DNA of 48,325 nucleotides from CAYNLG01 sp964397995 (GTDB lineage: Bacteria > Planctomycetota > Phycisphaerae > FEN-1346). The stretch's first letter is position 1, and each line of letters opens with the position of its first letter. The notes beneath the pieces are model-generated. The model saw nothing but the letters and a program-made list of their open reading frames with translations. It searched no databases and was not told the origin of the DNA. This document shows positions 1 to 7,977 of this stretch, piece by piece. The position numbers were made by a program, and so were the translations under genes. The stretch spans positions 1-48,325 of the forward strand of contig CAYNLG010000021.1 of assembly GCA_964397995.1 (NCBI GenBank). Reading direction: 5' to 3'.

Positions 1-335
1 TCCGGAGACGATTCCACCTTAAAGCAGCGCCCAGTTTGCGGGGACAAGCTCACCTCTCGGACGACTTTCAGGCGGAGCTGCGGTTCCTGGGCATCACCAG
101 CTCCCCCGCTTTCGTCCGCGAACCCCAGGGCAACGGCTGCGCCGAACGCTTCATCCGGACCCTCAAGGAAAACCTCCTCTGGGTCCGCACCTTCGAGACC
201 GTCGAGGACCTCCGCCAGGCGCTCCTGGAGTTCAAGCGGCTCTACAACGAACACCGCATCCCGGAGCGTCTCGGCTACCGCACCCCGGCCCAGACCCGAA
301 AAGAGGCTTGCTCCACGCTGGAGGTTGCGGCATGA
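1..335 (+). pseudogene. IS3-family transposase OrfB, C-terminal fragment
   Basis: The frame is open from the window edge to a TGA at 333-335 and encodes the last part of an IS3-type integrase catalytic domain. The segment after SDDF, through FVREPQGNGCAERFIRTLKE, carries the third catalytic acid (E in CAERF) and the usual YNEHRIPERLGYRTPAQ tail. The second Asp is normally in an LRHDxGSQY-like stretch just before SDDF. Here that stretch reads LRGQAHLSDDF, about three residues short and without the Asp, so the copy looks inactive. The sequence just after the stop (about 346-374) could be the terminal repeat of the element, but its partner lies outside the window. The upstream extent is unknown. 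Confidence 0.8.
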
Positions 336-376
336 TTACCGTCAGTCCAGTGTCCAAGAAACCGAGGGTGGTACAC

Positions 377-1564
377 TCAGTTGGGCGCGGCCAACACCAA
401 CGCGACGGTGTGCCCACCAAATCCGGTGCCCAATTTGAGCACGTGCCGGACAGGCCGTGCCCGGGCCACAAGCGGCGTACAGTCCAGACCGATCGCCGGA
501 TCGGGGTCCGTAAGGTTCGCAGTTGGCGGAACGGACTGCCGCTCGATGGCGAGGACTGCCAGTGCCGTTTCGACGCCCATCGCAGCTCCCAGCAGATGCC
601 CGTGGACTCCCTTTGTGGAGGCGACAGAGGCCTGCCCTGCCGCTGGACCGAGCGCTCCGTGGATGGCACGAGCTTCAGCCAGGTCGCCGGCAGGCGTGCC
701 CGTTCCGTGAGCGGCCACAAAGTCCACTTCCGATGGGGCGACGCGTGCCCGCCCCAAGGCCAGTGAAGCAACCCGCGCTTCACTGGCCCCATTGGCCTCA
801 ACAGCCGTAGGGCTGGTTGCGTGAGATCCAGAGGCCCAGCCGACCAGCATTGCGAGGACCGAAACGCCGCGCCTTGCCGCTCCCCCAGTTCGCTCCAGGA
901 CCAGTGCTGCTGCACCTTCACCGAGGGCAAAGCCGCGGCGTGATGCGGAGAACGGACGGACACACGCAGCAGGGTCACTGCCGGGGTGTGCCAAGACGCC
1001 CATTCGGCTGTAGGAACCGAGTATGAGTGGGTGCAGCGATGCCTCGGCCACCCCACACACCACAATGTCCGCGTGACCTCGTCCTAGCAACCGTGCCGCC
1101 CAGAGCATCGCGTGACCGCCTGATGCGCAGGCAGACACGGGAGCAAGTACTGGTCCCCGGGCACCTAACCGGTCTGCGACGCACCGCGCGGCTGCATCCG
1201 GCAGGGCGTTCGCCCATCCCCCCTGCCCCGGTTGCGTCGCCCAGGCAGCCAAGGTAGGGATGCCACCCTTGCTCAGTGGGAACACGACACCAATTCGTTC
1301 CGATGGCACACGCCAGGGGTCCGCCTCGGCCCAAGCTTGGTCTGCCGCGTCGGCGGCCAAGGAAACAGCACGGTCGCAGCCCTGCGTTCCGTCTGGCGGG
1401 GCGAAGCTGCGGCAAGCGGCCCCGACGGCGTTCGGAAAGCCCTCAACGTCCAGACGATTGACCGCAGACCGGCCGGCGAAGACTGCGTCGGCGCTGGCTC
1501 TTCCCCGCCCCGTAGCAAGAACGAGCCCCAAGCCCGTTATGGCGATGGCTTCTTGTTCAGCCAT
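377..1564 (-). CDS. beta-ketoacyl-ACP synthase (FabF/KAS II type) coupled to bioB
   Basis: This 395-residue protein is a thiolase-fold condensing enzyme that would extend an acyl chain with malonyl-ACP. The active-site Cys is C146 in VSACASGG. The two catalytic histidines are H286 (AAHGTGT) and H323 (GHLLGAAMG), with the conserved K318 just before, so the Cys-His-His set is complete. The start is the ATG at 1564, which overlaps the last 8 bases of bioB; a longer frame upstream only reads through bioB. Overlap with bioB suggests translational coupling and a role in making the pimeloyl-type biotin precursor rather than bulk fatty acids (inference). It is the last gene of the hisS-bioB transcription unit. 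Confidence 0.88.
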   Translation of the reverse strand: MAEQEAIAITGLGLVLATGRGRASADAVFAGRSAVNRLDVEGFPNAVGAACRSFAPPDGTQGCDRAVSLAADAADQAWAEADPWRVPSERIGVVFPLSKGGIPTLAAWATQPGQGGWANALPDAAARCVADRLGARGPVLAPVSACASGGHAMLWAARLLGRGHADIVVCGVAEASLHPLILGSYSRMGVLAHPGSDPAACVRPFSASRRGFALGEGAAALVLERTGGAARRGVSVLAMLVGWASGSHATSPTAVEANGASEARVASLALGRARVAPSEVDFVAAHGTGTPAGDLAEARAIHGALGPAAGQASVASTKGVHGHLLGAAMGVETALAVLAIERQSVPPTANLTDPDPAIGLDCTPLVARARPVRHVLKLGTGFGGHTVALVLAAPN

Positions 1565-2546
1565 GGTCGGCCCCGGCCGGTTCGAGGTCGAGGTCCCGCA
1601 GCATGGCGAGGTCGTCCTCCACGGACCGGCCGGGCGTGGTGAGGTAGTCGCCGACCATACAGGCGTCCGCACCGGCAGCGAACATCAGCGGTTGCAGCGT
1701 GCCGAGGCCGAACTCGCGGCCACCTGCCAGTTTGAGCGTCACGTCCGGCATCATCAACCGAAAGACTGCGATGATCGCCAGGATCTTGAGAGGCGCCAGA
1801 CGTGGTGCGTCCCCCAGCGGTGTCCCGGGAATCGGGTTCAGTACGTTGATCGGGACTACCGTCGCACCAAGGTCCCTGACGGCCAGAGCCAAGTCGACAC
1901 GGTCTTCGTCGGTTTCGCCGAGGCCGACAAGACCGCCCGAACATAGCTCCAGTCCGGCTCCTGTTGCGGCTCGGGCGGTGCGGACGCGGTCGCGCCACCC
2001 GTGTGTGGTACAGACAGACGCGAAGAACCTCTCAGACGTCTCGAGGTTATGATTGTATCGGCTGATGCCAGCACCGCGCAGGCGCGCCAAGTCATGTGGC
2101 CGCAATTGGCCGAAGCTCGCGCACACCCTGAGCCCCGCCTCCGCCTGGATGGCAACCGCTGCCTCCAGAACACGGTCGAGATCCTGCATGCCAAGGCGGC
2201 AGCCGCTGGAGACCAAGCCGAAGTGACTCGCTCCATGGCCGGCCGCCTCCCGCGCCTGTGCCACGAGATCCTCGAGCGGCGGCAGACCTCGCGGCAGGAC
2301 ACCGGGGGCTGCCCGGGCACTCTGGGCACACCAATGGCAATCTTCGCCACACCCGCCCAGGGTAACAGCCGCAATGCTGCACAGGTGTACGCGCCGCCCC
2401 TTCCGCTCCAACGTCAGACGCTGGGCAGCAGCCAAGAGCGGCCAAGGATCGCGGCCAACGTCTGCCAGGAGGCTCAAGGCCTCGTCACGACCGAGCGGGG
2501 GCCCTACCCGGGCGCGCGCAGCACAGGCCTCAGGTGACATCGCCAT
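1557..2546 (-). CDS. bioB: biotin synthase BioB
   Basis: Radical SAM enzyme of 329 residues that inserts sulfur into dethiobiotin. The 4Fe-4S ligands are C66, C70 and C73 (CGEDCHWC, the CxxxCxxC signature). Family hallmarks follow: YNHNLETS, LCSGGLVGLGE with a 2Fe-2S cysteine, the Arg in LAGGREFG, and a C-terminal MVGDYLTTPGR. Length is normal for the family. No strong ribosome-binding site precedes the ATG at 2546, but the upstream gene ends only 15 bases away, so coupling is likely. No bioA, bioD or bioF is in the window; the only likely pathway partner is the overlapping ketoacyl synthase. Confidence 0.95.
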   Translation of the reverse strand: MAMSPEACAARARVGPPLGRDEALSLLADVGRDPWPLLAAAQRLTLERKGRRVHLCSIAAVTLGGCGEDCHWCAQSARAAPGVLPRGLPPLEDLVAQAREAAGHGASHFGLVSSGCRLGMQDLDRVLEAAVAIQAEAGLRVCASFGQLRPHDLARLRGAGISRYNHNLETSERFFASVCTTHGWRDRVRTARAATGAGLELCSGGLVGLGETDEDRVDLALAVRDLGATVVPINVLNPIPGTPLGDAPRLAPLKILAIIAVFRLMMPDVTLKLAGGREFGLGTLQPLMFAAGADACMVGDYLTTPGRSVEDDLAMLRDLDLEPAGADHG

Positions 2547-2561
2547 GGTTTTGGCCGGTCG

Positions 2562-2867
2562 TCAGCGGCCCGCGCCGAAGTCTTCCTTCAGGCGGCGGAC
2601 GGCCAGCAACTCCCACTGCGTGCCCCCGCCTGTCGTTCCAGGCTTGGGCGCATAGAAGTTGGCTCGCTGGGCCACCACGTCGATGACGAGCATGCCTTCG
2701 CGGCTCGATGAGATCGGTCCAGTAACAATGACGTAGTCGCCGGCCCGACTCTGGCTCTCAGCAAAGGCAGGCGTTTCGGCTTGCGCCAGCAGGTAGGCCC
2801 CTGCGACCGCGGCCAAAGCGGCGTTGGTGGCAATGAGCGCCACCAGGATCATGTCTCTGGTCTTCAT
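2562..2867 (-). CDS. small secreted or membrane-anchored protein, paralogue of its upstream neighbour
   Basis: 101 residues, function unknown. An N-terminal hydrophobic segment (about residues 7-27, ending near AQAETPAFAES) looks like a signal peptide or signal anchor. A short soluble domain follows with a predicted beta pattern (DYVIVTGPI, GMLVIDVVAQRANFYAPKPG) and a C-terminal RRLKEDF. The neighbour at 2900-3181 has the same layout: hydrophobic start, a line ending in xFYxxxPxG, and a C-terminal LLADF. They look like an old tandem duplication. AAGGACC lies before the ATG. Confidence 0.7.
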   Translation of the reverse strand: MKTRDMILVALIATNAALAAVAGAYLLAQAETPAFAESQSRAGDYVIVTGPISSSREGMLVIDVVAQRANFYAPKPGTTGGGTQWELLAVRRLKEDFGAGR

Positions 2868-2899
2868 GGTTGGTCCTTATCCGTCGGTTCCGGGGGAAT

Positions 2900-3181
2900 C
2901 TACTGCTTCCGCTGGAAGTCTGCCAGGAGCTGCCGTCCGTCCACAGGCCGCAGTTCCTTCCCGGCAGGGTTGAACTCGTAGAAGATCAGCCGGCGGGAGG
3001 CCGAGTCCAGGATGATGAACTGCACCATGTCGTCACGGACTTCGGCAGTCACCGCTTGGTAGGTGCTGTACACACCTCCCTGCCCGTACGCCGGCTGAGG
3101 TCGCAGGCCGCTCGCCACCACGCCCCCGAGGAGCAGTGCCGAGACGACCAATGCTACGATTACCACTGTTTTCGCGTCCAT
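2900..3181 (-). CDS. small secreted or membrane-anchored protein, paralogue of its downstream neighbour
   Basis: 93 residues, function unknown. Residues 5-25 are hydrophobic (VVIVALVVSALLLGGVVASG) and are followed by a soluble part of about 65 residues containing MVQFIILDSASRRLIFYEFN and a C-terminal LLADFQRK. GGAAGGAGAC is a clear ribosome-binding site 6-8 bases before the ATG at 3181. The similarity in length, order and end motif to the product of 2562-2867 suggests the pair act together at the cell envelope (inference). The gene sits in the hisS-bioB unit, 55 bases downstream of the 64-residue membrane protein. Confidence 0.72.
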   Translation of the reverse strand: MDAKTVVIVALVVSALLLGGVVASGLRPQPAYGQGGVYSTYQAVTAEVRDDMVQFIILDSASRRLIFYEFNPAGKELRPVDGRQLLADFQRKQ

Positions 3182-3236
3182 GCCAGTCTCCTTCCCGGCC
3201 GCGCGTCGCGCGGCACCTCAGGTGTGCAGTCCCGTA

Positions 3237-3431
3237 TCAGGCTCGGCGAAAGCGTTTGCAGGGGATGGCAAGCGTTGTGAGTGCCATCACCAAGGCCACA
3301 ATATTCGGAATCGTGTAGCCGGGTCGCTTCGGCGGCAACCCCCCGGCTCCCAGTGCAAGAACCCCGGCCACCAAGAGTATCGCCACAACCATGGCCACTT
3401 GACCCAACCACGTCCACTGGCGCTTGCTCAT
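3237..3431 (-). CDS. 64-residue membrane protein with two predicted helices
   Basis: A small gene whose real start is the ATG at 3431, preceded by AAGGGGAGAG; a longer frame upstream is non-coding. The product has two hydrophobic segments, about residues 9-30 (LGQVAMVVAILLVAGVLALG) and 41-57 (YTIPNIVALVMALTTLAIP), and a basic C-terminus CKRFRRA. That layout fits a hairpin in the inner membrane. No family was recognised. It lies between the HYExAFE gene and the two small secreted proteins, all on the same strand with gaps of 25-55 bases. Confidence 0.6.
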   Translation of the reverse strand: MSKRQWTWLGQVAMVVAILLVAGVLALGAGGLPPKRPGYTIPNIVALVMALTTLAIPCKRFRRA

Positions 3432-3456
3432 CACTCTCCCCTTTCGGCCCGACGGC

Positions 3457-3966
3457 CTAGAAGAATGCCGTGACGGGCCGCCGCAGTCTCCGGAACCGCG
3501 CCGCCGGCAGCGATACCGTATCCCAGGCCCGGCTTCGTGTCCTTGCCTGCTCTGCGTACGCATTGCTATAGACGCCCACAAGGCCGAACTGTTCACTACG
3601 GAAGCCGTGAACAGTCTGAAACTTGCCAGCCTCGTCCGGCCGGACCAAATGATAGCAGAAGACCAGGAGACCCGCAAAACCTTTGCCGAAAACGCCTTCC
3701 CACTCCTTGAGGCTGGCCAAGTCCTCTCGCGTCACCCAGTTCTCCCAGTACCGGCGTGTGCCTCGGCGCTCGTAAGGGAACCGCCGGCCCTTGACATCCA
3801 CAAGCAGATTCGGCCCGCGGCCCGAATAGACGACGAAATCGAAGCTCTTCAGCCGCACCCCGGCAAAGAGCGCCTTCTTCGCCTCGTCCACGGCAACGTA
3901 CGGCACGCCCCTCGCCCGAAGGTAGTCCTCGAAGGCGGCTTCGTAGATGACCTGTCGGTTGGCCAT
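3457..3966 (-). CDS. HYExAFE family protein, nuclease-like fold
   Basis: 169 residues. The N-terminal YEAAFEDYLR matches the motif that names the HYExAFE family (the leading His is Ile here), a group I associate with planctomycetes. The centre has a restriction-endonuclease-like pattern: DFVVYS, then LLVDVKGR (Asp and Lys in the D...DxK arrangement), followed by a helix-rich part with WVTREDLASLKEWE. This suggests a PD-(D/E)xK nucleic-acid-binding fold, but activity is unproven. The gene starts 16 bases after the hisS stop and is probably co-transcribed with it. Confidence 0.75.
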   Translation of the reverse strand: MANRQVIYEAAFEDYLRARGVPYVAVDEAKKALFAGVRLKSFDFVVYSGRGPNLLVDVKGRRFPYERRGTRRYWENWVTREDLASLKEWEGVFGKGFAGLLVFCYHLVRPDEAGKFQTVHGFRSEQFGLVGVYSNAYAEQARTRSRAWDTVSLPAARFRRLRRPVTAFF

Positions 3967-3982
3967 GGCGCCGGATCAGGAC

Positions 3983-5254
3983 TCATCCTCCGAGTGCATC
4001 GAGCGGAATGACGGTTTGGTCGCTGTTGGCCATGTCCCGGACAGCCACGTTGCCGGCGTCGAGTTCGTCGCCGACAATGACGCACCAACGGGCGCCGCTG
4101 TCTCCCGCGCGCTTGAGTTGCCGCTTCAGGCCCCCGCCCTTCAGGTCAAACTGCGTCCGGTTTCCGCGGGCGCGAAGATGCCGCACAACGCGCAGCACGT
4201 CCGTCCAGCGGTCGTCGGCGACCACGGCCACGTAATACTCGGCGGCTCCCTGGGGCTTCGGCACAAGCCCGCGATCTTCGAGCAGCAGCCCCAGCACGAC
4301 GTCGCCGCACCCGAAGCCTACGGCCGGGAGAGACTGACCGCCCATCTCGCCGAGCAGGCGGTCGTATCGCCCACCGCCGAAGACCGCCCGCAGCTCTCCC
4401 TGCTTGTCATGGACCTCCCAGACCGGCCCCGTATAGTAGGCGAGCCCACGTACGATGCCGATGTCGAAGCGGCACCACGAGCCGACACCAGCAGCGTCCA
4501 ACAAGGAAAACAGAAGCTCGAGGCGAGCGACCGCTTCGGCCACCTCGGGCGAGGCCTTCTCGGCCGGGTCGATGTCCCCTAGGTCATGGGTTGACAGGAT
4601 CCGGTCCAGCCCCACCCGTTGCGCCTCGTTCAGCCCGGCCTCGACCAGCATCTCGGCCAGTGCATCAGGCGGCAGCTTCTCTCGCTTGTCGAGAGCGGCG
4701 AAAACATTCGGTAAAGCTTCCTCGGCTATCCCCAGATGCTTCACCAACGCAGCGAGCAACCTCCGATCCGAGAGGCGCACCTCGACGTCCTCCGGGCGGA
4801 GGCCGACTTCACGGAGCCCCTCGATGGCCACGGCGATGCACTCGGCGTCGCCAATCTCGCCCTCGACGCCAACCAAGTCCACATTCCACTGGAAGAACTC
4901 GCGGAGACGGCCCTTCTGGGCCCGCTCATAGCGAAAACATCGCGAAATGTTGTACCATCGCACGGGCATCGGCAGGGCCGCCTGCCTCGCAGCCACCATC
5001 CGAGCGAGCGTCGGCGTGAACTCCGGCCGAAGGGCCAGTTGCCTCCCGCCCTTGTCGGTAAGCCAGTAGAGCTGCTCGGTGATTTCCTCGCCGCTCTTCT
5101 CGGTGTAGAGTTCCAGGTGTTCCAGCTCCGGCCCATCGACCTCGACGAAGCCGGCGCGGCGTGAAGCCGCTCGCCACTTGGCGAAGAGCCATTGGCGGCG
5201 GGCCAAGTCGTCGGGATAGAAGTCGCGGGTGCCGCGGACGGATGGAATGCTCAT
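3983..5254 (-). CDS. hisS: histidyl-tRNA synthetase
   Basis: A 423-residue class II aminoacyl-tRNA synthetase that charges tRNA-His in the cytoplasm. Visible signatures are the N-terminal VRGTRDFYP, motif 2 around RWYNISRCFRYERAQKGRLR followed by EFFQWNVDLVG, the histidine-binding GLAYYTGPVWEV, and GGGRYDRLLGEMGG (motif 3 region with the class II Arg further on). A C-terminal anticodon-binding domain ends in VIPLDALGG. Length is normal. The ATG at 5254 is preceded by GAGGGTACC. A strong promoter lies 65-95 bases upstream, making this the first gene of the minus-strand unit that runs to bioB and the ketoacyl synthase. Confidence 0.96.
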   Translation of the reverse strand: MSIPSVRGTRDFYPDDLARRQWLFAKWRAASRRAGFVEVDGPELEHLELYTEKSGEEITEQLYWLTDKGGRQLALRPEFTPTLARMVAARQAALPMPVRWYNISRCFRYERAQKGRLREFFQWNVDLVGVEGEIGDAECIAVAIEGLREVGLRPEDVEVRLSDRRLLAALVKHLGIAEEALPNVFAALDKREKLPPDALAEMLVEAGLNEAQRVGLDRILSTHDLGDIDPAEKASPEVAEAVARLELLFSLLDAAGVGSWCRFDIGIVRGLAYYTGPVWEVHDKQGELRAVFGGGRYDRLLGEMGGQSLPAVGFGCGDVVLGLLLEDRGLVPKPQGAAEYYVAVVADDRWTDVLRVVRHLRARGNRTQFDLKGGGLKRQLKRAGDSGARWCVIVGDELDAGNVAVRDMANSDQTVIPLDALGG

Positions 5255-5319
5255 CGGTACCCTCGGACCGGCTGGGCGCGCAAGCTCCTACATGCAATGC
5301 ACTTGCGCCGGGCAGACGG

Positions 5320-5348
5320 ATGCTAGGCAGCACCTAGTGCCCTGTCAA
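5320..5348 (-). promoter_or_regulatory. sigma-70-like promoter of the hisS-bioB unit
   Basis: On the minus strand the sequence reads TTGACA (5348-5343), 17 bases, then TAGCAT (5325-5320). The spacer includes CTAGGTGCTGCCTAG, an inverted repeat that reaches into the -10 and could be an operator. The start codon of hisS is 65 bases downstream of the -10. Confidence 0.7.
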
Positions 5349-5377
5349 GGATTTTGGAACGCCGCAGCCGTGAGGCC

Positions 5378-6232
5378 CTATGGCTCGTCGGCCATCGTCT
5401 CGGGCTCGGCATCGGTTTCGCCTGCCTGTCGGGCACGGGGCCAGACGGCCATCAATGGGCCGCTGAGTGTATAGGCAGCGAAGCCTACCAGCAGGACAAC
5501 GTGATTCAGAAGATGGATCAGCAACACACACAGGGCCATCACCAGCAGCACCCCCACCAAGTGACCGACCGTCCGCCTACCCCGGGCCAGCAAATTCACA
5601 AGGTGGACGTAGCGGACATTGGAGACCATCAGGATGCCCAGCAACAGCGCTGAGGGGGGCATGATGTAGAGTAGCGCCTGGCGGGCTTCGGGAGCGACCC
5701 CCTTGCCCCACAGGGCCGCCAACACAATGACAAGAGAGACAAGCGTCCCGGCGGCGGCAGGCGACGGCAGGCCCTTGAAACTGCGATGGGCTTCCTCTTC
5801 GTGCGCGTTCTCCGAGTTAAACCTAGCCAAGCGGATCAGCGCGCATGCCAAGTACACTGCTGCGCACACCCAAGTCACCCGCAGGACGCCGCTCAGCTCA
5901 GGCGGCATTTCGGTCTTCAGGCTTTCGACAACAACACGATTCATCAGGAAGGCCGGAGCCACGCCGAAGGTAACCGCGTCGGCCACGCTGTCGAGATGGC
6001 CACCGAAATCGCTCGTGGCCCTGGCAAACCGTGCAAGCCGCCCGTCGAGGGCGTCGAAGACCATCCCGAGAAGGATGAAGTAGCCGGCCTTGAGCAGGTC
6101 CGGCGGCATCAGGGCTGACGTCTCCGGTGCGTCGGTGAACGCCTTCCACAGGAATGTGATGGCAGCCAGCCCGCACAGTGCGTTCGCCAGTGTGCACAGC
6201 GATGGCAATAGGGCGACCGGTCGCGACTTCAT
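5378..6232 (-). CDS. pssA: CDP-diacylglycerol--serine O-phosphatidyltransferase
   Basis: A 284-residue integral membrane enzyme that makes phosphatidylserine from CDP-diacylglycerol and serine. The CDP-alcohol phosphotransferase signature is complete: D60, D63-G, A67-R68, G77, D81 and D85, spaced as the family requires. Eight or so hydrophobic segments follow, including two near the C-terminus. The ATG overlaps the stop codon of the upstream decarboxylase gene by four bases (ATGA at 6232-6229), so the two consecutive steps to phosphatidylethanolamine are translationally coupled. Confidence 0.93.
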   Translation of the reverse strand: MKSRPVALLPSLCTLANALCGLAAITFLWKAFTDAPETSALMPPDLLKAGYFILLGMVFDALDGRLARFARATSDFGGHLDSVADAVTFGVAPAFLMNRVVVESLKTEMPPELSGVLRVTWVCAAVYLACALIRLARFNSENAHEEEAHRSFKGLPSPAAAGTLVSLVIVLAALWGKGVAPEARQALLYIMPPSALLLGILMVSNVRYVHLVNLLARGRRTVGHLVGVLLVMALCVLLIHLLNHVVLLVGFAAYTLSGPLMAVWPRARQAGETDAEPETMADEP

Positions 6233-7338
6233 GTTAGTCTCCCCAAGACCGTCTCGCCCCCGTGAACCTTCTGATCAAGTTGGGCCTCAACGCGGAATCC
6301 CGAACCCACCGGCACAAAGATCTCCGTCCGCGAACCGGCCTTAATCATGCCAAACCGTTGGCCACGCAAAAGCGGCTTACCTTGCCACGCGTCACAGACG
6401 ATTCGCCGGGCCAATACACCGGCTATCTGACGCACCAGCAGTCGGTGCGTTGTCCCCTCGACACTGCCGAGGACCATCGAGACCCGCTCGTTCTCATCGG
6501 TTGCCTTGGGGCTAAGGGCGCTGAGAAATCGCCCCGGCCGGCCGACCACGCGTTCGACGGTCCCCCCCGCCGGTGCTCTGTTGACGTGGACGCTCAGGGG
6601 CGACATGAAGATGCCGATCTTGATGCACCGCTCGTGGAGGAACTCGCTCTCGTCCACCTCCACCAGTTCGGTTACCCGGCCATCGGCTGGGGCCACGACC
6701 ACGCCAGCTTGTTGTGGCACGGTGCGCTCGGGGTCCCTGTAGAAGTAGAGGACCCCCACCAACACGACGAGCAACAGCACGGTGATGCCTGGCCAGTAGA
6801 ACCATGCGACCCCCCCCCCAATCACAGCAACCAGAAGCGTGACAGTGATCTCCTTGGCGCCGTATGGCGTCAGGGGTACCCGTATGCGACGCTCACGAGC
6901 TGGCTCCGTCTCGAACCAGAACCCGCACGGGACCTGCGTCAGCCGCAGGTCCCGAGCATCAATCGGAAAGTCCCGGCACGTTCGCGTTCGCTTCTCGTAG
7001 TGCGTACATCGGTCGCCTCGAAGGAACGGGCAATGGAACGTGAGGTGGCAGCAGGCGGCGCAGCATCGGCATGCGCCCCGACGCTCATCCCGCATCCTCT
7101 CGACGTAGTGCGGTCGAAGACGCGAAAGATACTGACGGCGCGCCTGGCCCACCAGCCTCAAGCACCACCGCCAGACGCGGCCTCCGAGGCTGACTTGCGG
7201 GTCGACATAGCGGCGGTTGACCGCTGCAACTGGCGGCAGATCGTCCTTGGCTCCGTCCCGGTCCCCTCTTGGTTCAGACGACTCAGTCACGTCGCAGTTG
7301 GCCTCCGCCGTTCGCTCAAAGCTACTCGAGGTTCGCAT
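6229..7338 (-). CDS. psd: fusion of a CxxC-rich (YkgJ-like) domain to phosphatidylserine decarboxylase
   Basis: 369 residues in one frame. Residues 153-369 are a short-type phosphatidylserine decarboxylase: two membrane stretches (164-200), FYRDPERTVP, the VVAPADGRV block, FMSPLSVHVNR, and RFGMIKAGSR with G335-S336 as the self-cleavage site that forms the pyruvoyl group. Residues 83-140 are a cysteine cluster (C90, C92, C93, C96, C97, C103, C111, C121, C138) with the order expected for YkgJ-type metal or Fe-S proteins. The family normally starts near IRVPLTPYG, but there the codon is ATA (residue 152), not ATG, and no stop separates the parts. The start at 7338 overlaps the end of hxlB by 17 bases. 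A sequencing or assembly artefact is possible but not suggested by the sequence. Confidence 0.85.
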   Translation of the reverse strand: MRTSSSFERTAEANCDVTESSEPRGDRDGAKDDLPPVAAVNRRYVDPQVSLGGRVWRWCLRLVGQARRQYLSRLRPHYVERMRDERRGACRCCAACCHLTFHCPFLRGDRCTHYEKRTRTCRDFPIDARDLRLTQVPCGFWFETEPARERRIRVPLTPYGAKEITVTLLVAVIGGGVAWFYWPGITVLLLVVLVGVLYFYRDPERTVPQQAGVVVAPADGRVTELVEVDESEFLHERCIKIGIFMSPLSVHVNRAPAGGTVERVVGRPGRFLSALSPKATDENERVSMVLGSVEGTTHRLLVRQIAGVLARRIVCDAWQGKPLLRGQRFGMIKAGSRTEIFVPVGSGFRVEAQLDQKVHGGETVLGRLT

Positions 7339-7879
7339 GCCGTGAGTCCAGTTCCTGGGGCGTCATGCCGAGACGCCGACCGATCTCGCTGCCGACGGCA
7401 TCCAGAAGCATCAGCAAGCTCTGTTCGAACAGGGCCCCGCCGTATTGTGTCGATCCGGTCGGCCACTGCGTGCCTCGCTTCGATGGTGCCGGGATCACGA
7501 TTGTCTCATTTGCCAATTGTGCCATTGGCGAGTTCGGCGTTGCGGTCATCGCCACGACACGCGCTCCGGCTTCACGGGCGACTTGCGAGACCACCACCGT
7601 CACGTGGGTTTCGCCGGAGGCCGAACATGCCAGCAGGAGGTCGCCGGGCTGGATGGCGGGGGTGGTCGTCTCGCCGACCACGTAGGCCGTCAGCCCCAAG
7701 TGCATGAGCCGCATGGCGAGGGCCCGGGCCATCAGGCCTGACCGCCCGCCACCCGCAACGTACACGCGGTCGGCTCCGAGGATGCTCTCGACCAGCCGTT
7801 CGAGGCCATCAGGCGGTACCCGGCCAAGCACGCCTTCGACCTCGCCTAGAATCTCGCGGACGCGTTTCCGGATGGGCAT
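7322..7879 (-). CDS. hxlB: 6-phospho-3-hexuloisomerase-like SIS protein
   Basis: 185 residues from the ATG at 7879 (MPIRKRVREILGEVEGVL), the usual size for this family; the frame upstream is not coding and a promoter sits there. A single SIS sugar-isomerase domain is visible: YVAGGGRSGLMARALAMRLMHLG, then GDLLLACSASGETHVTV, the phosphosugar-binding serine loop, and the C-terminal TQYGGALFEQSLLMLLDAV typical of HxlB. It would convert hexulose-6-phosphate and fructose-6-phosphate (ribulose monophosphate pathway or its reversal to make ribulose-5-phosphate). The partner synthase HxlA is not in the window. It leads the psd-pssA unit. Confidence 0.85.
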   Translation of the reverse strand: MPIRKRVREILGEVEGVLGRVPPDGLERLVESILGADRVYVAGGGRSGLMARALAMRLMHLGLTAYVVGETTTPAIQPGDLLLACSASGETHVTVVVSQVAREAGARVVAMTATPNSPMAQLANETIVIPAPSKRGTQWPTGSTQYGGALFEQSLLMLLDAVGSEIGRRLGMTPQELDSRHANLE

Positions 7880-7912
7880 GGTGTGACCGGTTCCCCTTTG
7901 GCACAAAGGCCC

Positions 7913-7941
7913 AGTATAGCGGTTGAGGCCCTCGGCAGCAA
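7913..7941 (-). promoter_or_regulatory. promoter of hxlB-psd-pssA
   Basis: Minus-strand TTGCTG (7941-7936), 17 bases, TATACT (7918-7913). AAAGGGGAA follows before the hxlB ATG at 7879. It is divergent from the promoter at 7978-8006. Confidence 0.6.
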
Positions 7942-7977
7942 CGTTCCATGGGAGCAAGGCCAATGGTGGGCGTTTTC

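Noticed and set aside
6262..7707. A 481-codon plus-strand frame
   Set aside because: It is opposite psd and hxlB, which are well supported.
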